Source: Lithobates sylvaticus
Taxonomy: Eukaryota > Chordata > Amphibia > Anura > Ranidae
Reading direction: 5' to 3'
NCBI GenBank assembly: GCA_028564925.1
Contig: CM053028.1
Coordinates: 366,959,012-367,023,011 of the forward strand
DNA: 64,000 nt
Under the pieces are notes generated by a model. That model was not told where the DNA came from. It made no database searches and saw nothing but the letters and a program-made list of their open reading frames with translations. Position numbers and translations under genes: made by a program. This document shows positions 20,911 through 31,950 of the stretch, piece after piece (position 1 is the first letter of the stretch; each line of letters begins with the position of its first letter).

Positions 20911-21210
20911 CAGCCTTTCTCAACCTTTTCAACACAGAGGAACCCTTGAAATTACTTTCTGGCCTCAGGGAAACCCTGCTAAAAATGACTTTATATACAA
21001 CTCATGAAAAATGTATGTAATTCTCATAGGGAAGAATGCTCCTTATAACTATGGTCATTGGGAAGAATTACCTCCTTGTAGATAGCCAAAAAGATCATTG
21101 GTGTTAGTGGGAACTTATCTGAGAGGCAAAAACTGCTCATTGCTCAAGGAACCCCTAGCAACCTCTGGAGGAACCCTAGAGTTCCATGGAATCCTGGTTG
21201 AGAAACCCTG
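20911..21210. mobile_element. hAT MITE, CAGnnTTTCTCAACC ends
   Basis: Inverted ends CAGCCTTTCTCAACC and GGTTGAGAAACCCTG are flanked by 8-bp duplications GTTTAGAT and GTTTAAAT with one mismatch. It is 300 bases long and non-coding. A second, interrupted copy lies at 30362-31049. Confidence 0.9.
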
Positions 21211-21218
21211 GTTTAAAT

Positions 21219-22079
21219 TATCTACAGTATCAATCTATCTATCCATATAGCTGCGTAAAGCTGTGTGTGAAAATTTTGATTGTATGGAAAAACTGAAAGA
21301 TTATCCAAGGATATAATTTCTTCTATTACTTACTAAATAAATAAAAAATAGGCAATTAATTGCCACATTATTTGCAATAGTAGCCTGTAGGTACTGTATC
21401 ACATTATATGGATGTTTCAAGAACCCTCCTGCTTGATAAATTGCTTTGATGGTGTTTTCACAACGCAATCCTCTGCAGTGCAGTGAGGTCATGCACAGTA
21501 AGTATTCAATAGAATGGTTTCATCTCTAAATAAATAGCTGTACTACAACACAAAGTACGCTAAGAACAGTTTTCACTTGGACCATGTTTTCTGAAATGAT
21601 ATACTGCAGCTTGAAGTAGAGCACCGTTCACAGTAATTGCACATTCTCAATCTTCTAAAACATTCTACTTGAAGAGAGATCATAATTAAAGTGCACCATT
21701 GTCAACATGGCTGTAGAAACTCCTGTGAACTGGTGTTGTTGGGCAGTGTTGCCACTTGAGGCATTGTTAACTTAAAAAAAATAAAAAATTTTTTACAGAC
21801 TTCTGACATTCCTAGAACATGCAAACTTAAAGCAATATAAAAAGAAAGATTATTACAACAAAGAAAATAAATTTTGTCCACCAAGTTCACCCTTTAAAGG
21901 AGACCTTTACTATGAGGAATATGCAGGGTGCTGCTGATCTGCTGTTCTGAAAATGCTAGCTGCCCGGCTGTCATGCTGATTCATTTTCTTCAGTACTTTA
22001 AGTCACTTGCACATAAAAGGTAGCCAGATGGGGAGTTCAGATTTCATGTAGACCTCAGTTGTTTCTAACATATTGGGGG
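21219..22079. other. Unassigned DNA
   Basis: No gene and no clear repeat boundary; AT-rich. Confidence 0.5.
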
Positions 22080-22364
22080 TTATTTACGAAAGGCAAATCC
22101 ACTTTGCACTACAAGTGCAAAATGCACTTGAAATTGCACTGAAAGTGCACTTGGAAGTGCAGTCGCTGTAGATCTGAAGGGTAGATCTGATTTATTATCC
22201 AATCATGTGCAAGCTAAAATGCTGTTTTTTTGTTTTTTATTTTCTTTGCATGTCCCCCTCGGATCTACAGCGACTGCACTTCCAAGTGCACTTTCAGTGC
22301 AATTTCAAGTGCACTTTGCTTATGTAGTGCAAAGTGGATTTGCCTTTAGTAAATAACCCCCATT
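22080..22364. mobile_element. Palindromic MITE, GGGGGTTATTTACnAAAGG ends
   Basis: Ends GGGGGTTATTTACGAAAGGC and its complement, with about 100 bases of inverted sequence on each side rich in AAGTGCACTT words. ATT flanks both ends. It would fold into a single long hairpin. Confidence 0.85.
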
Positions 22365-22502
22365 ATGTCTTAGTGACTCATGGAGTACTGGGGCCAGGGG
22401 TAGCCAAGCAGTTAGCATTTTCAGGAAAATGGTATTACATCAGGAATACTTAATTTGAACAATTCTTAAGTGCGAAATACATTTGTTTATCAGGGGTATT
22501 AA

Positions 22503-22698
22503 CCGCTTCAGCCCCAGAAGGATTTACCCCCTTAAGGACCAGGCCATTTTTTTGCGATACAGCACTGCATCGCTTTAACTTACAATTGTGCGGTCGTGCA
22601 ACTTTTTTTCATTTTTGGGCTATAAACAAACAAAGACCCCCAATTTTGAAAAAAATATATATATATTTTTTACTTTCTGTTGCAATACATATCCAAAA

Positions 22699-22756
<58 letters not shown>

Positions 22757-23402
22757 TAATTAATTCATCAGTTTAGGCCAATATGTATTCTGCTACATAT
22801 TTTTGGTAAAAAAAAATCACAAAAAGCGTATATTGATTGGTTTGCGCAAAAGTTATAGCGTCTATAAAATAAGGGATAGATTTATGGACTTTTATTTTTT
22901 TGTAATGTTTTTATTGGTAATGGTGGTGTTCTGCGATTTTTAGTGGGACTGTGACATTGCGGTGAACAAATCTGACCCCAAGTGACACTTTTTGAGGACC
23001 AGTGACATTATTACAGCGATCAGTGCTAAAAAAAATGCACTGATCAATGTATAAATTACACTGGCAGAGAAGGGGTTAACACTAGGGGGTGATCAAGGGG
23101 TTAACTGTGTTCCCTGGGTGTGTTCTAACTGTGTGGGGGCTGGGCTTATTGGGACAATACAGAGATCGCTGTTCCTGATCACTAGGAGCAGCAGATCTCT
23201 ATGTTGTCCCCTGTCAGAGCGGGGATACGCCTTGTTTACATAGGCAAATACCCGTTCTGCATCTCTGTGCTGCGATCATGCGTGGCCAGCGGACTTTGAG
23301 TCCGCCGGACCCGCGCACATCGGGCACGCGCCCATTGCATGAAACGACGTAGAGGTATGAGATTTTCCCGCAATAGCGCCACTATATATGCGGCAGGCGG
23401 TC
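22503..23402. mobile_element. TTAA-flanked non-autonomous element, copy 1
   Basis: About 900 bases between TTAA at 22499-22502 and TTAA at 23403-23406, starting CCGCTTCAGCCCC and ending GGCAGGCGGTC. Interior landmarks (ACAATTGTGCGGTCGTGCAA, CTATAAACAAA, GATTGGTTTGCGCAAAAG, GAAGGGGTTAA) recur in copies at 27834, 36092 and 42718. TTAA targets suggest a piggyBac or Kolobok source. No transposase inside. Confidence 0.85.
22707..22752. repeat. (TA)n microsatellite
   Basis: About 23 TA units after a poly-A run, inside the TTAA element. Confidence 0.95.
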
Positions 23403-23406
23403 TTAA

Positions 23407-23830
23407 GCCCCATACACACGGTCGGATTTCCCCATGGATTCTGTCCTATCGGACAATGTTGTCGTAAAATCCGACCGTGTGTAGGCACCATCGGACAGTG
23501 TACGTCGGATTGTCCGACGGACAAAGTCCTATCTCCTGCTGGATAGATTTTTCGACAACAAAGTCCGATCACACCAAATCCGATCGTGTGTATCGAATTC
23601 CGACGGACAAAGTGCTACGCATGCTCAGATCACATTACAAGACCAAAGCTATTGGCTACTAGCCTCTACGTAGTCCGGTCGTAGGCAACAAACGTCACCA
23701 CGTTCATAATGATCGGATTTTCCGACAACTTTGTCCGACCGTGTGTACGCAACACCAACATCGGACAAAGTACGACGGACATGATCCGACGGACCTGGTC
23801 CTCGGATAATCCGAGCGTGTGTATGGGGCT
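23407..23830. mobile_element. CCCCATACACACGG MITE abutting copy 1
   Basis: Ends GCCCCATACACACGGTCGGA and its near complement CCGAGCGTGTGTATGGGGC, 424 bases long, with TTAA on both sides (23403-23406 shared with the previous element, and 23831-23834). The interior is rich in GTCCGACGGAC words. Confidence 0.85.
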
Positions 23831-23834
23831 TTAA

Positions 23835-24384
23835 AGTGGTTCAATTTGGATAGGGATATTATGGGATGCCCACTTGACTCATCAGCAAAAGGAACTCTTC
23901 AGGGACACAACTATATACATTCCTCTTCTGCCTCCTGCACACATCTTGCTTGCAGAAACACTCAGGCCCTGGAACACTGTTTGGGGGATCTGACAAGGCA
24001 TTCAACCAGATCCAGCAACAGCCCCTTACAGGCAGGGACTGCGGGCCCCTTTGGTGTGTAGAAAAGTCCCAGTGACCAGCTTCTGTGGATACTGGTCCCA
24101 GCACCACCTCTTCAGGCATTGCCAGCCCACCTGGCTGCAGCTGTCCCTTTCACTAGCCCTCCTGGCTAATCTTCCACAGCCCTCCCAGACTGACTCTACA
24201 ACCATCTCAGACTGCCACTCCTCAGTCCTCTCAGGCTGTCTCTCAGTCCTTCCTGACTGTCTCACTCACCAGCCACCCAGCTGTCCTCTCCCTGGAGATT
24301 TCCTGGACGTGCTTGCTTGCTCCTGCTGTCCTCACACCTGCACCTGTGCCACTGGAAAGGACTCCTCCTTGTGTGGTGAGAGGA
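23835..24384. other. Unassigned C/T-rich DNA
   Basis: Open frames on both strands with low-complexity Cys, Leu and Pro content; no domain. Probably an old repeat. Confidence 0.4.
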
Positions 24385-24545
24385 GGGATAGGACTGTTTG
24401 GAACATTTAACTTCCCTATAGAGTTAATATCTTTGAGGACCTCCTTCCAGAAGTCTCTTGTTTTGGGACAGGTCCACACAGTGTGGAAAAAGTCTGTGCC
24501 CTCCGAGCCGCATTTGGGACAATTAGTGGTCCTCAGACTATACAC
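24385..24545 (-). pseudogene. Scrap of LINE ORF2 C-terminus
   Basis: The minus strand reads TTNCPKCGSEGTDFFHTVW and then CPKTRDFWKEVLKDI. This is the C-terminal Cys/His knuckle plus FW motif of L1-type ORF2, with the pattern Cys-x2-Cys-x7-His-x4-Cys. About 50 residues survive. It is a third LINE lineage, distinct from those at 5.5 and 53.8 kb. Confidence 0.75.
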
Positions 24546-25916
24546 TTTAGGAATGATTTACCAAACTAGTAGGGAATGTTCAATTTGCAATATCAGCGTT
24601 CACAATGAAAAAAGGTGTTCAATTACATGCAAGGTATATATTAAAACAGAATATTTTCCTTACATATGATTGGATGAACACAGTTTATATTCATTCACTG
24701 AGTTAAGTGAACATACGTGTTGCAAAATTAACAGTCTCTATTCCTTTGGTAAATCAACCTCAATGTCTTGCTTGAAAACCATAGTTTGACACAACAAAGA
24801 TCAATTTGGTTGAATTTTACTGGATTTTCCATCAGGACAGATTGGACTTTTTCTTTCAATGCAAATGATTGTAGATAAACATGGTCATTTCTAAAAGAAA
24901 TAACCTCTTCATCAAAATAATTATTATTTTCAAGTAAAGAATTTAAACCCAATTACTATAATCTCATATAAGCTGTAAGTCTCCATTCACACCTGAGCAA
25001 TTTCCAGAAGTGCTTCAACACTCAACATTCACATTTCCTTGTTATTGTATTGCGCCCCTTTTACTGTGGACTCTGTGGAGTCCCTCGACAATCAGAAAAT
25101 GTATAGTACCTTCTTTGGGGCATGATCATGTGTTTTTGACCCCAATAGATTTCCGGAGGAGCGCCTAACAACTGTCTCTTGCGCCTTGTAATTAGCTTTA
25201 ATTGGCCAACACAAAAATGATCAGATGTGAAAACACCTGAACATGCAAAAAGTTTCAAATCCACAACAGTAAGTGAGAATCCAGGCTTACATGCTAATAT
25301 TATTTCAAAAGTTGTTTTTAACATTTCTTAATATTCAGCTTTCATTAAAATAATACCGGTGATCCAGCCATGGTTGTCCTTGTTCAGGCACTTTCTGTTA
25401 TGGTGTGACAACATTCTCTCCCCGTCTCCCAAATGTTCTCCTGGGTTGTCACTCTGTCATACGCACCTGCTGGAGACTACAAAAGGCCTTGTCAACATAT
25501 TGCACAGGTATAGTTCACAGTTGTCAGGAAACTTGTCCAGAATAATGAGGTGATGCTGACACTGCAAACCTTTACATTTAGACAACAAGTGGCTGAAAAT
25601 GCAGGAGGAGATTAGCAGAACTGACATACAATGTAAGGATTAAACAAGGTAACACAATCATTTTTATATAAAATGTATATTTTTTTTTAATTTGCTTGTA
25701 CCTTAGCAATTGAATGAGGGTTTAGATCTACTTAAATATCTGACACTGCTGTACATTCATACCTGCGTTTTGGGCAACTACGATTTCCTGCGTGGAATGC
25801 AGTGGGGTTTCCTTTGAACAGCTGTGGGTTGGAAGCCTCATACAAAAAGACCTGCAGTGAATGCCTGTGGCTGATTGACCCTGGACACTAAAAGGGTTGT
25901 CAGACTTCACGTACCT
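24546..25916. other. Unassigned DNA
   Basis: No gene. GATTTACCAAA near 24556 and TTTGGTAAATC near 24748 may be the ends of a 200-base MITE, but the interior does not confirm it. Confidence 0.4.
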
Positions 25917-26690
25917 GACTGATGAGCCCGATATAGCAGGGGAAGGGCTCCCTTACGTGTCTGATTCGTGGCCCCTGGTAGTATAGACAGGAGGCACGGG
26001 AGCACAGAGTGGTATGAGGGCCTGGCGGGTAACTGCAGGAGGAGAGGCCCAAAGGTCCCGGTGCAGGTGGAGTGGTGATCACTGGACGGATGGATACTGG
26101 CAGCGGATGCAGAGCAGGAGCTGAGCAGGCAAGTCCAATCACAGGCACAGTCGGCAACAGGTGGGCAGTGCAGTACAGAGGAGCAGGCAAGTTCACAGTC
26201 CGGGTCACAAGCAGGGTTGGCAACAGGCAGGCAGCGTAGTACAGAGGAGCAGGCAGGTTCAGAGTCCAGGTCACAGGCAGGGTCGTCAACAGGTGGGCAG
26301 CGTAGTACAGAGGCGCAGGCAGGTTCAAGGTCAAAGACAAGCCGGGGTCAGATGCAGGCAGAAGACAGGATAATCCAAGGGCAAGCTGGGTAATTAGGGG
26401 GGAACAGAAGCTCAGACAAGTAACGGGTGCTAAGGTACAGGGAGCTGCAGATCGGACAGCACCGAGCACAGTGCATGGAGATCCTAAGTAGGCTGATTGG
26501 CACCAAGCGCCATGCGCATGCGCCAAAGCGCACTGGCGCGTGCACCCGCGCAGGCACGTGCACAGGTGTGCGCAAAGGCGCGCAAAATAGCACGCACAGG
26601 CGAGCGCCTGTGCACACCGGCGCACCCCAGGGCGCCCACTACTGCGTCCATTCCGGGAACTTCCCTTACAAGGCTGCATTCAGCAGCAAT
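25917..26690. repeat. GC-rich repeat block with tandem core
   Basis: A GC-rich block unlike its AT-rich surroundings. A 259-codon open frame on the minus strand spans it but consists of the tandem repeat plus low-complexity Cys/Ala stretches, so I do not call a gene. The 26500-26640 part alternates purine and pyrimidine (GCGCGTGCAC, GCACGTGCACAGGTGTGCGC). Confidence 0.75.
26123..26345. repeat. 66-bp tandem repeat, ~3.4 units
   Basis: Units starting GAGCAGGCA at 26123, 26181, 26247 and 26313. Spacing is 58 and then 66 and 66. Each contains CAACAGGTGGGCAGCGTAGT or a close variant. Confidence 0.88.
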
Positions 26691-27227
26691 GATTCACAGG
26701 TAATTGCTACCTGTTTGGTTACATGTGAACAGCTGAGAATGGCTTCAGACGCTGTCAGCCTTTCATTGCCTTGTATAGGGCTTCCTGCACCTGTTTGCAG
26801 GAGACCCCTGAGTCTCCCATAGTCAGTCCCAAAGGAGGTGTGAATACGAGGCCTGAAATCGTTTTTCATACAAAATATTGTTTGTGTAAAAGATCTTTAA
26901 TCAAATTCTTATGTGTATAGATAGCTGCTGCGCCCCATCAGTTCAACAGCCTGGGCACCTGACAAGTAGGATGGCTGGCTGTACTGCCTTATCACTGAAC
27001 TTGATCATCCTTTGGGTCCACTTGCAATGAAGCCAGCTGCAGGGAGAACCATAGGGGGATTGGTCACAGTATTTGTCCCCCAACCCCCTTCCCGCTACTC
27101 TGATTCCTCTGTGACCCCCAATCGCTGTCGGCTTCTCCTCCTCTTCTCCCCGCCTGCTACAGTTGCTGTGGAGCACAGGAGGATATGGTTCAGGATGGAG
27201 AGTGGGGCGGAAGTAAATATGTCATAT
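26691..27227. other. Unassigned DNA
   Basis: No gene; repeat-like but without recognisable ends. Confidence 0.4.
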
Positions 27228-27525
27228 TTCATATCTCCCAACTTTTTGAGATGGAAATGAGGGACGCCTACTAGCAAAAGTAGGTAGGCATAGGATATAC
27301 CTCCTGCCACACCCCCTTAAAGGAGAATTAACTAAAAAAATGATTAGTTAAACCCACAAGGGCTTTTTTTTACCACTACTATTCCTTTATATTGGCTTTG
27401 GAAATTAGAAAATGCAGCAATATAGTATTTGGAAGAAAGGTTTAGCACTGGGAAACACTTTTTGAAAGATAAATAGTGCATTTTATATACAACTATATAG
27501 ATCAGACCACTAGGGACAAAGGGGA
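27228..27525 (-). mobile_element. TCTCCCAACT-type repeat, inverted copy
   Basis: Matches 28945-29310 in the opposite orientation. Shared words include CTCCCAAC, TTTAGCACTGGGAAACAC (as the complement) and AAGGAATAGTAGTGGT (as the complement). Confidence 0.75.
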
Positions 27526-27829
27526 TGTGTAATTTTTTTATACAGTACTGTAATCTGTAAGATGTGTATTGTGTGTTTTAACTTTTTTGAATTTGGCGCC
27601 GATCTCCGCTCCCGTGCGTCGCAACGTCACAGGGAATGGAGCTCAGCGGCACTGTGTGAATCAAGCGAAGAGACAGCTCGCACACACAGAGGGGAGACAT
27701 CGCAGGATCCAGGGAACAAGGTAAGTAACTTTCCCTGTATCCTGCAATGCAATCCCTCTGGCTAGGGGGTTACCGCTAGTGGTACTGAAATTCCACCCCG
27801 AGCCAGACTCGGGAATACTGCAAGGGAGG
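27526..27829 (-). mobile_element. One end of a piggyBac-type element
   Basis: Read on minus it begins after TTAA with CCTCCCTTGCAGTATTCC and follows the left half of the element at 33801-34605 (GAGCTCC, GTGACGTTGCGAC, TTACAGATTACAGTACTG). The other end is missing: the sequence runs straight into the repeat at 27228-27525. Confidence 0.75.
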
Positions 27830-27833
27830 TTAA

Positions 27834-28703
27834 GACCAAACCACTTTTTGCGATTCGGCTCTGTGACGCTTTAACTGACAATTGCGCGGTCGTGCAAACA
27901 AAATTGACGTCCTTTTTTTCCCACAAATAGAGATTTCTTTTGGTGGCATTTGATCACCCCTGCGGTTTTTATTTTTTGCGCTATAAACAAAAAAAGAGCG
28001 ACAATTTTGAAAAAAACACATTATTTTTTACTTTTTGCTATAATAAATGTCCCCCAAAAATGTATAAAAAACATTTTTTTCCTCAGTTTAGGCTGACACG
28101 TATTCTTCTACATATTTTTGATTAAAAAAAAATCGCAATAAGCGATTATTGATTGGTTTGCGCAAAAGTTATAGCGTTTACAAAATAGGGGATAGTTTTA
28201 TGGCTTTTATATTAATATATTTTTTTTTTTTTACTAGTAATGGCGACCATTTTTGGGACCATTGTCATTTATGCAGCAATCAGTGCTATACAAGTGCACT
28301 GATTCCTGTGTAAATGACACTGGCAGTGAAGGGGTTAACCACTAAGTGGCAGTGTAGGGGTTAAGTGTGTCCTAGGGGCGTGTTGCTAACTGTGGGGGGC
28401 GTGGCTGTGTTGCAGACATCACTGATCTCTGCTCCAATCACAGGGAGTAGAGATCAGTGTCACTGTTGCAAGGCAGAATGGGGAGATGCTTGTTTACTAT
28501 AGCATCTCCCCGTTCTTCCTCCCCGTGAGATGATCGCAGGTTTTCCTGCGATCGGACTCACCGAGGTTCGGACTGGTAAGTGTGCCGCCGGCGACATGCA
28601 CACAATGGCACGGTGGCAAATTTAAATGGACGTACCTGTACGCCCTTATGCCTGTCCATGCCATTCTGCCGACATACATCGTCGTGCCCCGGTCGGGGAG
28701 CGG
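27834..28703. mobile_element. TTAA-flanked non-autonomous element, copy 2
   Basis: Between TTAA at 27830-27833 (shared with the piggyBac-type fragment) and TTAA at 28704-28707. Interior: TGCGCGGTCGTGCAAAC, CTATAAACAAAAAAAGAGCG, GATTGGTTTGCGCAAAAG and an end of GGTCGGGGAGCGG. Confidence 0.87.
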
Positions 28704-28944
28704 TTAACTCAGTACAGTTTTAGCTTTTAGATTTAGCAGAAATTTGTGTTTTTGTCTCTCTAATAATGATTTTAATGCATTTTTAACAAAAATATTGTTT
28801 TGATATTTTTTTGGGGGGGGTGGGGGAAGCTCTGTCAGGTAGACTGCACCGGGCCCTATGATTTCTAACAGCAGCCCTGACTGCTGGTGCTCACAATATA
28901 TCTCCGTCATTGCATAAATATAAAATAAGTAACACACATAAGCA

Positions 28945-29310
28945 TAGCTCCCAACTGTCCCTGATTTGGAGGGACTGTCCCTAAATCGGAGCAATATCCC
29001 TCTTTCCCCCTCATTTGTCCCTCATTTTGGTCTGATCTATATTGTTGTATATAAAATGCACTTTTTATCTTTCAAAAAGTGTTTCCCAGTGCTAAACATT
29101 ATACCAAAATTCTAAATTGCTGCATTTGTAAATTTTAAAAGCCAATATAAAGGAATAGTAGTGGTAAAAAAATCCCTTGTGGATTTAATAAACCTTTTTT
29201 TGTTACTTTTCCTTTAAGGGGAGTGGCAGGGGGCGTGCCCTATGTCTACATGCGTTTGCTAGTAGGTGTCCCTCATTCCCAACCCAAAATGTTGGCAGGT
29301 ATGCATAAGT
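28945..29310 (+). mobile_element. TCCCAACT-type repeat, direct copy
   Basis: Starts GCATAGCTCCCAACTGTCCC and ends near GTTGGCAGGTATGC. Inverted relative to 27228-27525, with the TTAA element lying between the two. Confidence 0.75.
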
Positions 29311-29994
29311 GACTGTTCAGTACACTGATAGGCAGCTGATGTCATGCCGTGCTGGGATGTGCAGTCCCACCTAAGCGTGACAAACCCAAGCTGGTCACCT
29401 CCGACACATTAAATTGCAATCCATTGACGTTTCATTGGGATTAAACTGTCTGCTGCTGAAAGCCTCAGCGTGTCTATAGTCTGCGAACAGATAGCTAATT
29501 TGCATCTGACTGCTGCCCTAATATTAGTACAAATGAAAAGACACTGTCCTGTATTCATTCATAGCCAACATGGAACTCTACTGTGTCTTTAACAAAAACT
29601 CGTTTTATGGTTAAATGCCCTAAAACATTGTTCATTCATGCCGCTCCGACACAGGCCCGTTCATTAGTGAACGAAACAAAAGAATGCAAAGTGCAGAGAC
29701 GAGAAACAAGTAAATAAACAAAACTACTTATTAAACCTCCCAATGTTTCCATTTGTTTTCTAATTAAATTTGCCAGATTCTGCAACACTGAAATGCTAAT
29801 TATATTTATTTTTTGTTATATCTCTGTACATCAATGTTGGAAACAATTATTTTATAGCCAATATGCCTGATTAGCAAAGGTGAAATGGGATCCTGACACA
29901 ATTTAAACATTTCTAAATAGGGAAATATGTAAATTGCTCCTCAGAATACCCTAAAGCTAAACACACATATTACAAGGTGATTGTACAATCTGCT
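29311..29994. other. AT-rich stretch, candidate conserved regulatory DNA
   Basis: No transposon ends across about 600 bases. Dense factor-binding words occur: ATTTGCAT at 29498-29505, GTAAATAAACA at 29710-29720, TAATTA at 29761-29766 and CTAATTAT near 29796. No open frame. Whether it is conserved cannot be seen from one sequence. Confidence 0.35.
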
Positions 29995-30245
29995 TTAGAT
30001 TTACTAAAAACGATATGGTTCATGGGTCTGCCCTCTTACATACACATTGGGGTTTGATTGGCTAAAGTCCATTCACTTTGCAAGGCAATGTGCTCCAGAG
30101 CTCAGTGATCATGGTGAAATTTCACTTTGCAATGAGTACCCAATCACATGCAAGGTAAATAAAAAAAAAAGTACTTTTGCTTGCACCTGATTGGATCATG
30201 GAAGTCAAAGGGGCTTTACCTCATTCACTAAGCTCTGGAAAAAAA
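29995..30245. mobile_element. Probable MITE with ATTTACTAAA end
   Basis: AGATTTACTAAAAACG on the left and CATTCACTAAGCTCTGG on the right are weak inverted ends. The interior has paired words such as TTCACTTTGCAA and TTTGATTGGCTAAAG. Boundaries approximate. Confidence 0.5.
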
Positions 30246-30361
30246 TGCCTCATGTAGCACTTACTCCTGAAGGGGCCGCTGGAAACAAACAGGTTCTCCC
30301 TAAGTAGTGCAGAGGTTCACCAATCACTCCAGCACACTGGCAATGAAATCTCAGTCTAGAC

Positions 30362-31049
30362 CAATCTTTCTCAATTAGGGTTCCTCTTGAGCAGTGGCAG
30401 CTGGTGCTCAATATTTGGGTGTGCAAACATGCCTGCCCCCCCTCACTCGCACATATGGCCGGACTCCCTGACCAATTGGGTTTAAGGACCTGCTTCCTGA
30501 TTGGCCGAGAGGAGAAGCAGGAAGACATTAGCAAATATTAATTGGCTAAACTCACACAACTGGGTGGGCTCAGGGTGCAGTGCTCTGCACTCCAAGCCCA
30601 CCCTTTTTGGAAGCCAATTAGAGCCTCAGGCTCTAATCATGTGCTTGAAAAAAGAAAAAAAAACATTGAAATCCATGCGACCAGCGCCCTGCATGTAGAT
30701 GGGGGCCGGGTGCATGTATTAGGGGGGCGGCACTCATGCGCCCCTAATGAAGCAGCTGCTACTTCTCCTGAGGTTCCTTGGTGCTTTGAGAAATGGTGGA
30801 TTGATCTCCTATCTTCACTGATCACCAATGCAAGGGGGTAATTTTCCACTATTTCTAAACTGACCACTAATGTTACAGTGGCCACTAAGTACACCACATT
30901 GCTTATTCTTATATTTAAAAAACTTTCTTTGATGCATTATTCACATTGTATTATGAGCTGTAGGCATAATTCTTTTTATCAGGGGTTCCCCAAGAACCTA
31001 ACAATTATATCAAGGGTTCTTCAGGCGTAAAAAGGTTGATAAAGGCTTG
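30362..31049. mobile_element. hAT MITE of the TTTCTCAACC family, interrupted
   Basis: The left end CAATCTTTCTCAATTAGGG and the right end, whose complement is CAAGCCTTTATCAACC, resemble the copy at 20911-21210. A second element sits at 30392-30764. Flanking 8-mers no longer match well, so it is older. Confidence 0.7.
30392..30764. mobile_element. hAT MITE nested in another hAT MITE
   Basis: Ends CAGTGGCAGCTG and CAGCTGCTACTT, flanked by CTCTTGAG (30384-30391) and CTCCTGAG (30765-30772), an 8-bp duplication with one change. Its sister copy is 60673-61216; they share GGTGGGCTC and CCAATTGGG words. Confidence 0.88.
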
Positions 31050-31639
31050 TTTAGGGGATGAATTTTTAGGATTTATTGCAGCAGAACTTTAACAGGAGGA
31101 ACGTTCAGCAACAGCAGAAGAGGACACATTTCTCTCTAGTCTCTCTATAGCAGTTTTCTGGGTGTATCAGGGAATGGTAGGAATGTCTAAAGCCCCACAA
31201 CTGCAGACCACAGGGCAATCTCTGGCAATTGACCCCTTCTGGTCCTTGCACAAATAATAGTTCCCAGTAAGATCTTTACTCACACTATCCCAGGAGCTGT
31301 CTGCCACCCAGCCCGCACAGGTAGATCCCTTGTGAAAAAGATTACAAAGTCCTTCTCCACTCCAAGACTTTGAAGCAGTGTCCTTCAGCAGGTATGCCTC
31401 CTCAACAATTCTCCTAAGACCCTCATTCCAGCCACTGCTGAGGCCCTAACTGTAGTTTCTTGTCTCATTGATTCTTCTTCTAGGGTCAGCAGCCCCAGGA
31501 CAGAGTACTGGAATCCTCTCTGATGAGGAAAGAACATGCTGTTCAGGCCAACTGTCTATTTATCACATCCTCAGCCACCTTCTGGATGCCCCCCTTCCAG
31601 GCATTGACCAGGGTATGATAAATACCTGATTATTTGTAT
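31050..31639. other. Unassigned repeat-like DNA
   Basis: No gene. On the minus strand it ends in CTGCTGCAATAAA, which resembles a polyadenylation region. Class unknown. Confidence 0.35.
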
Positions 31640-31950
31640 GTACAGTATGTACTGCACTAAAGAAAAATGTAGCTTAGTCAGCTTAGTTTATACTTGCGGT
31701 TGGGGGCAATAAAAACAGGTGGCCGAGCCACATTTCTACCCCCAATGTGACCCATTCCAGTGAATGAGGCTGCCCCCCAACTGCATGCAATGCACATGGT
31801 TGTGGTGTTGTGGTGTGGGCTTTTAAGGGTTTTAAACAGGTGATTAGGATGCAACACAACGCCTCCTCACCACCTGTCAAAAGCCCTCTGAAAAGCGTTC
31901 CACCACAGATTGTTCTTCTAAGGGCAAAGCATTTGTCAAGAAGCCCCAAG
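31640..31950. mobile_element. Probable MITE (GGTTGGGGGCAA and onward)
   Basis: Paired words such as TTGGGGGCAATAA / CCCCCAACTGCA and CACCTGTCAAAAGCCCTC / GCTTTTAAGGG suggest a short inverted-repeat element. Ends not resolved. Confidence 0.45.

Noticed and set aside
24051-24410. 119-codon Cys/Leu/Pro frame
   Set aside because: C/T-rich low complexity, overlapping frames on the other strand, no motif.
25900-26679. 259-codon frame on the minus strand, possibly a secreted or membrane protein
   Set aside because: It is made of the 66-bp tandem repeat and GC-rich low-complexity sequence. Other frames are open across the same block and there is no domain.
27834-28703. Calling the TTAA elements definite piggyBac
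   Set aside because: TTAA targets also occur in Kolobok, and these copies have no transposase; only the 33801-34605 element has further support.
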